Below are positions 1 through 6,161 of a DNA stretch of 7,134 nucleotides, in pieces. Made by a program: the position numbers and the translations under genes. Location: positions 1 through 7,134 of the forward strand of contig JAAWCR010000175.1 of assembly GCA_022793355.1 (NCBI GenBank), given 5' to 3'. The DNA is from Lawsonibacter sp. (GTDB lineage Bacteria; Bacillota; Clostridia; Oscillospirales; Oscillospiraceae). The notes under the pieces are model-generated. The model was not told the DNA's origin. It was given only the letters and a program-made list of their open reading frames with translations, and ran no database searches. The stretch's first letter is position 1. Each line of letters opens with the position of its first letter.

Positions 1-448
1 CCTCGCAGGAGCCGCCCGCAATCCCCCACATGGAGGACACCGTTACAACAGCCCCCCGCTTTTGCCGCACCATGCCGGGAATTGCGGCCCGCAGGGTATA
101 AAACACCCCGTCCAGATCTACAGCGGCCACCTGCCGCCACTGCTCAACCGTCGTGTCCGTCATCAGCTGCTGAGGCAGTGCCACTCCCGCATTGCAGATA
201 ACGGCGTCCAGCCCGCCCAGAGCCGTTTCCGCCTCCTGGACCATCCGCTCCGCTCCCTCGGGGACAGAGATGTCCCCCTGAATGGGGACGGCCCGCACCC
301 CCAGCCCGGACAGCTCCCGGGCCAGCCCTTCGGCCTCATCCCGGCTGCGATTGTAGTTGACGGCCACGTTCCAGCCCTCCCGGGCGAAGAGCCGGGCCGT
401 GGCCGCGCCGATGCCCCGGGAGGCGCCGGTAATCAGTGCGTTGGACAT
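1..448 (-). CDS. SDR-family NAD(P)H-dependent oxidoreductase, FabG/YmfI-like (C-terminus outside window)
   Basis: 149 residues can be read from an ATG at 448 without a stop; the gene continues past the left edge. The Rossmann-fold cofactor site TGASRGIG lies at residues 8-15, the NAG motif (CNAGV) at about 86-90, and a VSSMWG segment near residues 138-143 carries the serine expected in the catalytic Ser-Tyr-Lys set; the Tyr and Lys lie beyond the edge. The N-terminus starts directly before the first beta strand, as usual for this family. A strong Shine-Dalgarno, AAAGGAGGG, sits just upstream. The gene lies 14 bases after azlD and is probably its operon partner. SDR membership is certain; the substrate is not. 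The stretch SSMWGIAGGSCE resembles what I recall of clostridial YmfI-type proteins (EF-P 5-aminopentanone reductase). FabG (3-oxoacyl-ACP reductase) is the main alternative. An fab context is not visible here, which weakly favours YmfI or another SDR. Confidence 0.9.
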   Translation of the reverse strand, partial: MSNALITGASRGIGAATARLFAREGWNVAVNYNRSRDEAEGLARELSGLGVRAVPIQGDISVPEGAERMVQEAETALGGLDAVICNAGVALPQQLMTDTTVEQWRQVAAVDLDGVFYTLRAAIPGMVRQKRGAVVTVSSMWGIAGGSCE

Positions 449-462
449 AAAAACTCCCTCCT

Positions 463-798
463 TTACCCGAATACCCCCTGGACCAGAATCATATAGAGGA
501 CCGTGGCCCCGAAAATAGAGATCAGGTCATTGCCTTTCCACAGGTGGAGGAGAACCGCCGCCAAACTGGCAGCAAGGGGCGGAACCCAGCCCCCCAGGGT
601 GGTGAAGGTAACCCCCTTGAGGCAGTAGACGATAAGCATCGCGATAATGGCCGGGGGCAGCACCCGGCCCAGGTAGAGCACCAGCCTAGGGGGGTGGTCC
701 CCCCGGTCGAAGAGGAGAAAGGGCAGGGCCCGGGTGAGGAACGTCACCCCCGCCATAACGGCAATCGAGGCCAGGGTCTGGGCTGTGTTCAGCGGCAT
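463..798 (-). CDS. azlD: AzlD family branched-chain amino acid transport subunit
   Basis: This is a 111-residue hydrophobic protein of the usual AzlD size, with about four predicted membrane segments. Family landmarks are visible: TRALPFLLF at residues 22-30, LPPAIIAMLIVYCLK at 47-61, and HLWKGNDLISIFGAT at about 85-99, followed by a final hydrophobic helix. In the family, AzlD is the small membrane subunit that works with AzlC to export branched-chain amino acids or analogues such as azaleucine; the actual substrate here is not shown by sequence. The start at 798 is chosen because AAAAAGGAGGGG precedes it and the family motif set begins there; the reading frame stays open further upstream, but only through antisense-like sequence inside azlC. 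Its first 10 bases overlap the end of azlC, which suggests translational coupling. The stop is followed 14 bases later by the SDR gene. Confidence 0.93.
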   Translation of the reverse strand: MPLNTAQTLASIAVMAGVTFLTRALPFLLFDRGDHPPRLVLYLGRVLPPAIIAMLIVYCLKGVTFTTLGGWVPPLAASLAAVLLHLWKGNDLISIFGATVLYMILVQGVFG

Positions 799-1499
799 GA
801 GCTCCCCTCCTTTTTCAGTGTTTCGTCCAGCCGGGGCCGGAGCAGGGTCAGGGCGGCGACGATGATAGCCAGGGCGGGGAGCAGCATGTCCTCCGCCCCC
901 GCAATAAGCAGGCTCGCCAGGGTGGCCGCGCCCCCCAGCAGGGCGGGGATATGTCCCCCTGCGTTCTTCCACTGGCCCACGGCAATCACCAGGAACAGGG
1001 CGGTCATGGCGAAGTCCACCCCCGTGGTGTCGAAGCCCAAAGCGGAGCCCAGCAACGAGCCAATCACCGACCCCAGCACCCAGTAGCTCTGGTCCAGCAG
1101 GGCCACAGCGAAGAAAAAGTCGTGCTCATCCACCCCCTCCGGGGCCTTGGCGGAGGAGAGCAGGGCATAGGTTTCATCGGTCAGGGAAAAAATCATATAG
1201 AGCTTCCTCACGCCCATCCCCCGAAACTTCTCCAGCATGGACAGGCCGTACACCAGATGCCGGAAGTTGACCATCAGGGTGAGGAAGGCCGCCTGCGTCA
1301 GGGAGGCCCCCGTCGCCAGCAGGGACACCCCCAGATACTGGCCGGAGCCGGCGTAAATCACTGCGCTCATCAGCAGGGCCCAGCCCACGCCGTAGCCGAT
1401 GGACTCCAGCATCAGGCCGAAGGCCATCCCGATGGCCAGATAGCCCATAAGTACAGGGACGGTCACCGGAAAGGCGGCCGCCAGGGTTCTTTGGTTCAT
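789..1499 (-). CDS. azlC: AzlC family branched-chain amino acid exporter, large subunit
   Basis: A 236-residue polytopic membrane protein of normal AzlC length. Visible family features include VPVLMGYLAIGMAFG at residues 14-28, YAGSGQ at 49-54, VNFRHLVYG at 77-85, LTDETYAL at 106-113 and GVDFAMTALFLVIAVGQ at 160-176, with a polar C-terminal tail. AzlC pairs with AzlD to form an efflux carrier in the inner membrane; branched-chain amino acids are the known substrate type, and other hydrophobic amino acids are possible. The ATG at 1499 is preceded by GAGGTG (1510-1515) at a 10-base spacing and fits the family N-terminus. The frame stays open far upstream, up to about 2564, but that part is antisense to the lipid kinase gene and is not real protein. 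The end overlaps azlD by 10 bases. A likely promoter lies at 1534-1562. Confidence 0.94.
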   Translation of the reverse strand: MNQRTLAAAFPVTVPVLMGYLAIGMAFGLMLESIGYGVGWALLMSAVIYAGSGQYLGVSLLATGASLTQAAFLTLMVNFRHLVYGLSMLEKFRGMGVRKLYMIFSLTDETYALLSSAKAPEGVDEHDFFFAVALLDQSYWVLGSVIGSLLGSALGFDTTGVDFAMTALFLVIAVGQWKNAGGHIPALLGGAATLASLLIAGAEDMLLPALAIIVAALTLLRPRLDETLKKEGSSCR

Positions 1500-1533
1500 G
1501 GCGTAAAAGCACCTCGACAAATAGTTTCGCTCT

Positions 1534-1562
1534 ATTCTACTCGCTTTTCCCCTCCGGCGCAA
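1534..1562 (-). promoter_or_regulatory. Putative sigma-A-type promoter for azlCD and the SDR gene
   Basis: On the minus strand a -35-like TTGCGC (1557-1562) is followed after 17 bases by TAGAAT (1534-1539). The predicted start near 1527 leaves a leader of about 27 bases that includes the azlC ribosome binding site. The -35 matches the consensus only at its first three bases plus one, so this is a prediction. No clear operator or leader structure was seen. Confidence 0.5.
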
Positions 1563-1611
1563 GCCCCAACTTCTCCATCTGTTAAGAAGAAATAAAGTTT
1601 TTCGTTTCTCC

Positions 1612-1639
1612 TTGATTTTTCGGCTTTCCCCTCTATAAT
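1612..1639 (+). promoter_or_regulatory. Sigma-A-type promoter for the lipid kinase gene
   Basis: TTGATT (1612-1617) and a perfect TATAAT (1634-1639) are separated by 16 bases. Transcription would begin near 1646, giving a leader of about 30 bases that carries GGAGGG at 1665-1670, six bases before the ATG at 1677. It is back to back with the azlC promoter in a 177-base intergenic region. Confidence 0.7.
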
Positions 1640-1676
1640 GGTACTCATATCTCAATGATTTCTCGGAGGGCTTCTC

Positions 1677-2573
1677 ATGAACCGCCTGCTCTTCATCTAC
1701 AATCCCGCCTCCGGCACCGGCCAGGCCAAAAACGCCCTGGCCCCGGTGCTGGACGTATTTACCAAAGCGGGGTGGATCACCACCTCCTACCCGACCCAGT
1801 GCAAGGGGGACGCAGCCCGGACGGCCCGGGAGCTGGCCGGGCAGTTCGAACGGGTCATCTGCGCCGGGGGGGACGGCACCCTGAGCGAGGTGGTGTCCGG
1901 CCTGATGGAGCTGCAATCTCCGCCCCCCCTTGGCTACATCCCCTTCGGCTCCACCAACGACTGCGCCACCACCCTGAAGCTGCCCCGCAAGCCCCGGGAG
2001 GCCGCCCTTGTGGCGGCGGGCACCGGCGTGTCCGACCCCATCGACATCGGCCGGCTCAATGGCAAGACCTTTATCTATGTGGCCGCTTTCGGCGCCTTTA
2101 CCAAGGTGGCCTACGACACCCCCCAGGACTTGAAAAACACCTTCGGCCACCTGGCCTATATCTTTGCGGGCATCGCCTCCCTGCCCACCATCGCCCCCTA
2201 CCATATGAAGGTGGAGTACGACGGCCAGACCCTGGAAGACGAATTTTATTTCGGCATGGTGAGCAATTCCCAGTCCATCGGCGGCATCAAGCCTCCTAAA
2301 GTGGACCGGGTCGTGCTGGACGACGGGCTGTTCGAGGTTACTCTGGTGAAAAAGCCCCTGAACCTCGCCGACCTCACCGACGGGCTCCAGGCCCTGATTA
2401 ACCTGTCCCCGGCGGACCGCTCCGGCTCGCTGGTCCAGTTCCAGGCCAGCAGCCTCACCTTCACCAGCAGCCAGCCCATCCCCTGGACCTTGGACGGGGA
2501 ATTCGGCGGCAGCCAGCCGGTCAACCGGGTGGTCAACTGCCAAAAGGCCCTGCGGGTCGTACACGGAGCATAG
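1677..2573 (+). CDS. Diacylglycerol kinase / YegS-BmrU family lipid kinase
   Basis: 298 residues, the usual length for this family. The catalytic N-terminal domain shows YNPASGTG at residues 8-15, the nucleotide-binding GGDGT at 64-68, and PFGSTND at 89-95, where the family more often has GTxND followed by FAR; here the sequence continues CAT. The C-terminal beta-sandwich domain has DDGLFEV at 215-221 and the DGE motif at 273-275. Family members transfer phosphate from ATP to diacylglycerol or a related lipid at the membrane, recycling lipid head-group turnover products, for example from lipoteichoic acid synthesis. Exact substrate cannot be read from sequence. The gene is monocistronic: it has its own promoter, a GGAGGG ribosome binding site and a strong terminator directly after the TAG stop. 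The GSTND form is a conservative variant, so I expect an active enzyme. Confidence 0.92.
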   Translation: MNRLLFIYNPASGTGQAKNALAPVLDVFTKAGWITTSYPTQCKGDAARTARELAGQFERVICAGGDGTLSEVVSGLMELQSPPPLGYIPFGSTNDCATTLKLPRKPREAALVAAGTGVSDPIDIGRLNGKTFIYVAAFGAFTKVAYDTPQDLKNTFGHLAYIFAGIASLPTIAPYHMKVEYDGQTLEDEFYFGMVSNSQSIGGIKPPKVDRVVLDDGLFEVTLVKKPLNLADLTDGLQALINLSPADRSGSLVQFQASSLTFTSSQPIPWTLDGEFGGSQPVNRVVNCQKALRVVHGA

Positions 2574-2576
2574 CCA

Positions 2577-2616
2577 AACGCCCCGGCGTCCTCCACTCAG
2601 ACGCCGGGGCGTTTTT
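2577..2616 (+). terminator. Rho-independent terminator after the lipid kinase gene, possibly bidirectional
   Basis: A perfect 14-base-pair GC-rich stem (AACGCCCCGGCGTC at 2577-2590 with its complement at 2600-2613) encloses a 9-base loop and runs into TTTTT at 2612-2616. It starts three bases after the kinase stop codon. Read on the minus strand the same stem is followed by TTTGGCT, a weaker U tract, so it may also stop transcripts coming leftward from rsfS (convergent, ending at 2625). Confidence 0.93.
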
Positions 2617-2624
2617 ATGTCTCG

Positions 2625-2984
2625 TTACTCCTGTGCCAAAACCTGGGCGATGTCCATCTCCTCGGCGTCGCTCCACAGCCGCTCCAGGTCGTAGAATTTC
2701 CGGGCCTCGTCGGTGAACACGTGGACCACCACCGAGGAGAAGTCCATGAGCAGCCAAGTGCCGCCCCGGTGGCCCTCAATGTGGTGGGCCCGTTCGCCGT
2801 TCGCTTCCGCCGCCTCCTCGCAGGCGTCGGACATGGCCTTCACCTGGGTATTGGAGGTGGCAGTGCACAGCACGAAATAGTCCGCCAGGGTGGTCAGCCC
2901 CTCCGTTTTCAGTACTTTGATGTCGCCGCCCTTCTTGCTGTCCAGCGCCCGGGCCAGCACAATCGCCAGTTCATAGGATTCCAT
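2625..2984 (-). CDS. rsfS: Ribosome silencing factor RsfS
   Basis: 119 residues, typical of the RsfS/YbeB/Iojap family. Hallmarks are the segment LADYFVLCTATSNTQVKAMSD (residues 33-53, split here only by naming its ends), EGHRGGTWLLMDFSSVVVHVF (70-90) and FYDLERLW (97-104). RsfS binds ribosomal protein uL14 on the large subunit, blocks joining with the small subunit, and lowers translation during starvation. AAGGAG sits 8 bases before the ATG at 2984. It is the last gene of the leftward cluster, 43 bases after the LCP gene; in Bacillus subtilis and many Firmicutes it likewise follows nadD and yqeK. No truncation or missing motif is evident. Confidence 0.96.
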   Translation of the reverse strand: MESYELAIVLARALDSKKGGDIKVLKTEGLTTLADYFVLCTATSNTQVKAMSDACEEAAEANGERAHHIEGHRGGTWLLMDFSSVVVHVFTDEARKFYDLERLWSDAEEMDIAQVLAQE

Positions 2985-3003
2985 CTCTTTGTCTCCTTTC
3001 TTT

Positions 3004-3019
3004 CCCCGCCTGGGCGGGG
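3004..3019 (-). other. GC-rich hairpin between the LCP gene and rsfS
   Basis: A 16-base self-complementary element (CCCCGCC, two bases, GGCGGGG) lies in the 43-base gap, nine bases after the LCP stop codon. On the minus strand it is followed by AAAGAAAGGAG rather than a run of T, so it does not look like a classical terminator in the direction of transcription. It may protect or process the mRNA or modulate rsfS translation, since it sits only a few bases before the rsfS Shine-Dalgarno. Function is unproven. Confidence 0.45.
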
Positions 3020-3027
3020 TGTTTCTA

Positions 3028-4602
3028 TCAGGCCGCGGGCGGAAGGTTCAGCCCGTCCGCGGCAATCTGTCCGCTTCCGTTCTGGATATCCGGAGAGGGG
3101 TCAGGGAACACCAAGCCGGGGTCGATGCTGCCGATGTCCGGCGGATTGGGGATTGTCCCGGGGTCGGCAGCTGTGCCGGGACTGCTGGTATCGCCCGAGC
3201 TGCTGTTATCCCCTCCCACTTGGCCGGAATCCGGCGGTGTATCCCCTCCTGAGCCGTCGGGCGGCGTGGAGGCATCCGGGTTCTCCTCGCCGCTGGTGTC
3301 GCCGGGCTCCTCGGAGCTGTCCGGCTCGTCAGGCTCCTCCGGCTTTGGCTTGGGAACATAGACCTGGGCCACCGCCGGGTCGACCAGGGAGGCGTTGGTC
3401 ACCCCGAAGCCGCCCCCGCTCTTCTGGTACATTAGCTGCAAGTCGCTGGCCTGGATGTCGTCCAGATAGGGGTTGATACCGTCGTTGAGAAGCTCCAGCA
3501 GCTCATCCTGCTGGGCGCACACCAGGGATGCCCCGTTATACATCACGCCATAGTAGGGCATAGCGGCAAATTTCACGCCGTTTTCGGTATCCATTCCGAT
3601 GGCCAGCTGGGCAAAGGCCAAAATGTTGCCTACCGTCAGGTCAGTATCCACGTTTTCGGTAAAAATCTGCACCAGGGTGGGCAGCTTAAGCAGAATTTCC
3701 GGGGTGAGGCATTTTTTCAGAACAGCGGTGAGGAAGTCCCTCTGAATCTGAGTGCGGCCCACATCACCCAGAGAAATGGTGCCGGTGTTGTTCTTCCGGA
3801 AGCGGATGACCTCCATGGCGTCCTGACCGTCCAGCAGGCGCAGGCCCGCCTTCTGGTGGATGTGCAGGTCCTGGCCCGGGGTGGGGTCGTCGTAGTCCAT
3901 GTCGAAGGGGACCTCAAATTCCACGCCGTCCACCGCGTCCACCAGCCGGCCGATAGCCTCCCACTCCACCAGGACGTAGAAGTCGGGGTAAATGCCGGTG
4001 AGCTTGCTGACCTCCAGCTTCAGGGCGGTCATGCCGTTTTCGGTGCGCTCCTTGTCCGGCAGCGACCGGTCCCCCAGGTTGCGGGTGTAGATGGTGTTCA
4101 GCCGCTTCTGGGAGCCGCCCCGGGCGCTGATGTTGGTCATGGTGTCCCGCAGCAGGCTGACGGCGCTGATCCGTTTGCCCTTGGTGTCGTAGGTGATCAG
4201 GATCATGGTGTCGGTGGAGTTGCTCACCACGTCCTTGCCGCACAGGAGGAAGGTGTAATAGCCGTCCTTCCGCCCGCTTTTGGCCACGTTAGGCAGGTCG
4301 GCCCCCTCAAAGGAGATATCCCCGGAGCTTAAATCACCATGGGAGATATTCCCGCCGTTGATGCCCGCGTTGATATTCGGCGGCTCGGGCACATCGGGCA
4401 GCCGCATCCAGGACCGCAAAAACAGGAACACCGCGATGATGAGTACCGCGATCAAAACCAGAACCTGGAACGCGCGGTATTTCAGCTTTGCCCCCCGGTC
4501 CAGTCCGGCCACCCATTCCCGGTGCTGCCTCCACCAGACGGCCAGCGGATTGGCGGTCCCGGGAGCCTCCCGCCTGCCGTGTTGATTATGCTGTTCGCTC
4601 AT
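3028..4602 (-). CDS. LytR-CpsA-Psr (LCP) family cell-wall glycopolymer ligase with long acidic C-terminal tail
   Basis: 524 residues. A cytoplasmic N-terminus (about 1-44, rich in basic residues) leads to one membrane helix (about 45-62), a linker, and then the extracytoplasmic LCP domain (about 115-300). LCP landmarks are STDTM (129-133), SLLRDT (149-154; many homologues have a proline before the RD), KRLNTIY (166-172), YVLVEWEAIGRLVDAVDGV (209-227), LDGQDAM (257-263), RFRKN (267-271) and GDVGRTQIQRDF (279-290). The family transfers teichoic-acid-type or capsular polymers from a lipid carrier to peptidoglycan. A further region of about 115 residues follows, then from about residue 421 an unstructured tail rich in Pro, Ser, Gly, Asp and Glu with no Lys, Arg or His. 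The ATG at 4602 lies four bases after the nadD-yqeK stop, so translation is probably coupled. No separate promoter is visible. Confidence 0.93.
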   Translation of the reverse strand: MSEQHNQHGRREAPGTANPLAVWWRQHREWVAGLDRGAKLKYRAFQVLVLIAVLIIAVFLFLRSWMRLPDVPEPPNINAGINGGNISHGDLSSGDISFEGADLPNVAKSGRKDGYYTFLLCGKDVVSNSTDTMILITYDTKGKRISAVSLLRDTMTNISARGGSQKRLNTIYTRNLGDRSLPDKERTENGMTALKLEVSKLTGIYPDFYVLVEWEAIGRLVDAVDGVEFEVPFDMDYDDPTPGQDLHIHQKAGLRLLDGQDAMEVIRFRKNNTGTISLGDVGRTQIQRDFLTAVLKKCLTPEILLKLPTLVQIFTENVDTDLTVGNILAFAQLAIGMDTENGVKFAAMPYYGVMYNGASLVCAQQDELLELLNDGINPYLDDIQASDLQLMYQKSGGGFGVTNASLVDPAVAQVYVPKPKPEEPDEPDSSEEPGDTSGEENPDASTPPDGSGGDTPPDSGQVGGDNSSSGDTSSPGTAADPGTIPNPPDIGSIDPGLVFPDPSPDIQNGSGQIAADGLNLPPAA

Positions 4603-4606
4603 CGTC

Positions 4607-5818
4607 TCACCCTTCTGTCGTAACTCCGTGGTCTCTCAGCCAGGCCTGGGCCTGGAGGGTATTTTTGTGCACCGGCAGATTCCGGTCCTTCATCTCCTGG
4701 ACGGTGGTCTCTACCCCCAGGAGCAGAGCCCGATCCAGGTCCTGATAGGCCAGCTCACGCAACCGCTCCACCCCCTCAAAGGTTCGGTTGGGCTCCATGT
4801 AGTCGGCCACGTACAGGATTTTTTCCAGCGTGGTCATATCCGCTTTGGCGGTGGTGTGCCAGAAAATGGCCTCATACACCTCATCAGGTTCCCCAAAAAT
4901 GTACCGGGCCATGCACGCTCCCGTCTTAGAGTGGAGCAGCTTGGGCGCGGTGCGCTCCAGGTCGTCCAGAGGCACCCCGTATTGTTCACAGATGGCGATG
5001 TGCTCCTCGCCGGAGAGGTACTTGGTGCAGTCGTGTAGGATGCCCGCCCGGCGGGCCATGTCCTCGTCGGCGCCCCAGCGCCGGGCCAGACGCACCGCCT
5101 CCTCCTCGGTGCCCCGGATATGACGCACCCGCTTTTCCAGCACCATGGAGTAGGAGCAGGCCCGCAGCTCAGGGATGTCCAGGCGCTTCAAATCGGCGCG
5201 GGTACTGTACAGCCCGTTCATCAGGATGTACCCGTAAACTGAGGGATGGAGGTACTCCGCCCCCTCGCCTTGCTCCAGCAGCTCCCGCAGCCGGGTGGAG
5301 GACACGTCCACCAGACCGGGCAGGGTGATGGTGGTGATCCTCGTCCTGGGGTAGGTCTTTTGCAGATACTCCCGCTGGGGGGCAAAGACTTCCTCCCCGT
5401 CCTGCTCGGTGCGGCCAAAGGCGCAGATCCCCGCCAGATTCAGAATCTTCTCCGGCTCGCGCCACCGGTGGAGGGTGAGGAACATATCTGTCCCCATAAG
5501 CAGCCACAGCTCCGCGCCGGGATATTCTGCGTGGAGGGCCGCCAGTGTGTCGGCGGTGTAGCTCTTCCCCTCCCGGTCCAGCTCCAGGCTGGACACCTCC
5601 ACTTTCTCAGGCAGCAACAGGGCGTCGGCCAACTTGGCCGCCATGGCCAGCCGGTGCTTGGGGGCCGGGGTGCCCTCGGGCAGCTCCTTGTGGGGCGGTA
5701 CGGACGCTGGAACAATATACAGCTTATCCAGCCCCAGCGCGGCAATCGCCGCCTCCGCCGCCGCCAGGTGCCCCAGATGGGGAGGGTTGAAGGTTCCGCC
5801 AAAAATTCCGATTTTCAA
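4607..5818 (-). CDS. nadD-yqeK: Fused nicotinate-nucleotide adenylyltransferase (NadD) and HD-domain YqeK hydrolase
   Basis: Counted from the TTG at 5818 the protein has 403 residues, about the sum of a NadD (~200) and a YqeK (~190). The NadD half has the nucleotidyltransferase signature GGTFNPPHLGHL at 7-18, SYTADTL at 86-92 and SSTRLR at 173-178; it makes nicotinate adenine dinucleotide from NaMN and ATP. The YqeK half carries the HD metal-site pattern: H233, H262-D263, H296, H321 and D339 (in LYVADYMEPNR). YqeK enzymes hydrolyse Ap4A symmetrically to ADP. No stop or frame change separates the halves. I prefer the TTG start because AAGGCGGTG at 5825-5833 is a near-perfect Shine-Dalgarno six bases upstream and the resulting N-terminus (KIGIFGGTF) matches NadD proteins; a GTG at 5827 would give 406 residues but overlaps that site. 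It lies 22 bases after yhbY and 4 before the LCP gene. Confidence 0.95.
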   Translation of the reverse strand: MKIGIFGGTFNPPHLGHLAAAEAAIAALGLDKLYIVPASVPPHKELPEGTPAPKHRLAMAAKLADALLLPEKVEVSSLELDREGKSYTADTLAALHAEYPGAELWLLMGTDMFLTLHRWREPEKILNLAGICAFGRTEQDGEEVFAPQREYLQKTYPRTRITTITLPGLVDVSSTRLRELLEQGEGAEYLHPSVYGYILMNGLYSTRADLKRLDIPELRACSYSMVLEKRVRHIRGTEEEAVRLARRWGADEDMARRAGILHDCTKYLSGEEHIAICEQYGVPLDDLERTAPKLLHSKTGACMARYIFGEPDEVYEAIFWHTTAKADMTTLEKILYVADYMEPNRTFEGVERLRELAYQDLDRALLLGVETTVQEMKDRNLPVHKNTLQAQAWLRDHGVTTEG

Positions 5819-5824
5819 CGCGAA

Positions 5825-5833
5825 CACCGCCTT
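5825..5833 (-). promoter_or_regulatory. Ribosome binding site that decides the nadD-yqeK start
   Basis: AAGGCGGTG matches the ideal AAGGAGGTG at eight of nine positions and lies six bases upstream of the TTG at 5818. The alternative GTG codon at 5827 is inside this sequence, so it could not use it as a Shine-Dalgarno. Confidence 0.65.
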
Positions 5834-5840
5834 CTGTCCG

Positions 5841-6161
5841 TTATTTCTTTTTTCTGTCGCTCACCAAACTAATTTTATCCTTTTTGTCCTTCTTATGGCT
5901 TGGACGATATAACACGAATTTTGTTCCAATCACCTGGACAACTTCGCTCCGGGTCAGGGGGGCCAGCTCCTCCGCCGCCTCCCGGGGGGAGAGCAGGGAG
6001 TTTTCCAGCACCTTTCCTTTGATGAGTTCCCGGGCCTCCAGGGCGTCGTTGGCCTGTTTGACCAGATTGTCCCCGATGCCGTCCTTTCCCACGATCAGAA
6101 CGGTGTCGATGCTGTTGGCCAAGCCACGCAGCTGGGCCCGCTGTTTGCTTGTTAAATCCAT
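5841..6161 (-). CDS. yhbY: YhbY family ribosome-associated RNA-binding protein
   Basis: 106 residues, the usual length for a single CRM/YhbY domain protein. The family pattern is clear: TSKQRAQLRGLA at 4-15, IVGKDGI at 23-29 (the GxxG-like RNA-contact loop), ALEARELIKGKV at 40-51 and VVQVIGTKFVLYRPS at 74-88. A lysine-rich tail (89-106) follows, consistent with RNA binding. Homologues associate with the large ribosomal subunit precursor. The ATG immediately follows the TAA stop of rdgB (TAAATG), and its ribosome binding site GGAGAGG (6170-6176) lies inside the last codons of rdgB, so translation is probably coupled. The order yhbY then nadD is conserved in many Firmicutes. Confidence 0.95.
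   Translation of the reverse strand: MDLTSKQRAQLRGLANSIDTVLIVGKDGIGDNLVKQANDALEARELIKGKVLENSLLSPREAAEELAPLTRSEVVQVIGTKFVLYRPSHKKDKKDKISLVSDRKKK

Noticed and set aside
62..496. Rightward 144-residue frame opposite the SDR gene.
   Set aside because: It is antisense to a well-supported SDR, shows no known motif and has skewed Pro/Arg/Gly composition typical of shadow frames.
799..972. Upstream extension of azlD to an ATG at 972 (169 residues).
   Set aside because: The extra residues are Arg/Pro/Gly-rich out-of-frame azlC sequence; the ATG at 798 has a strong ribosome binding site and the AzlD domain begins there.
1655..2299. Second rightward 214-residue frame overlapping the lipid kinase gene.
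   Set aside because: It is the +1-type shadow of the kinase gene, rich in His/Arg/Pro/Gly, without family motifs.
1500..2564. Frame of azlC stays open on the minus strand through the whole lipid kinase gene, giving an apparent 591-residue protein.
   Set aside because: The upstream 355 codons are antisense to a clear kinase gene, have no family resemblance, and cross the azlC promoter and ribosome binding site. Open antisense frames are expected in GC-rich DNA.
3125..3361. Gly/Ser-rich rightward frame and local repeats opposite the LCP tail, possibly a tandem repeat protein.
   Set aside because: This is the antisense reading of the low-complexity acidic tail; no exact tandem unit could be defined.
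5246..5872. Rightward 208-residue frame opposite nadD-yqeK, and similar long rightward frames at 3856-4332 and 6279-6926.
   Set aside because: All are antisense to genes with complete domain motifs and lack recognisable protein features or convincing ribosome binding sites.
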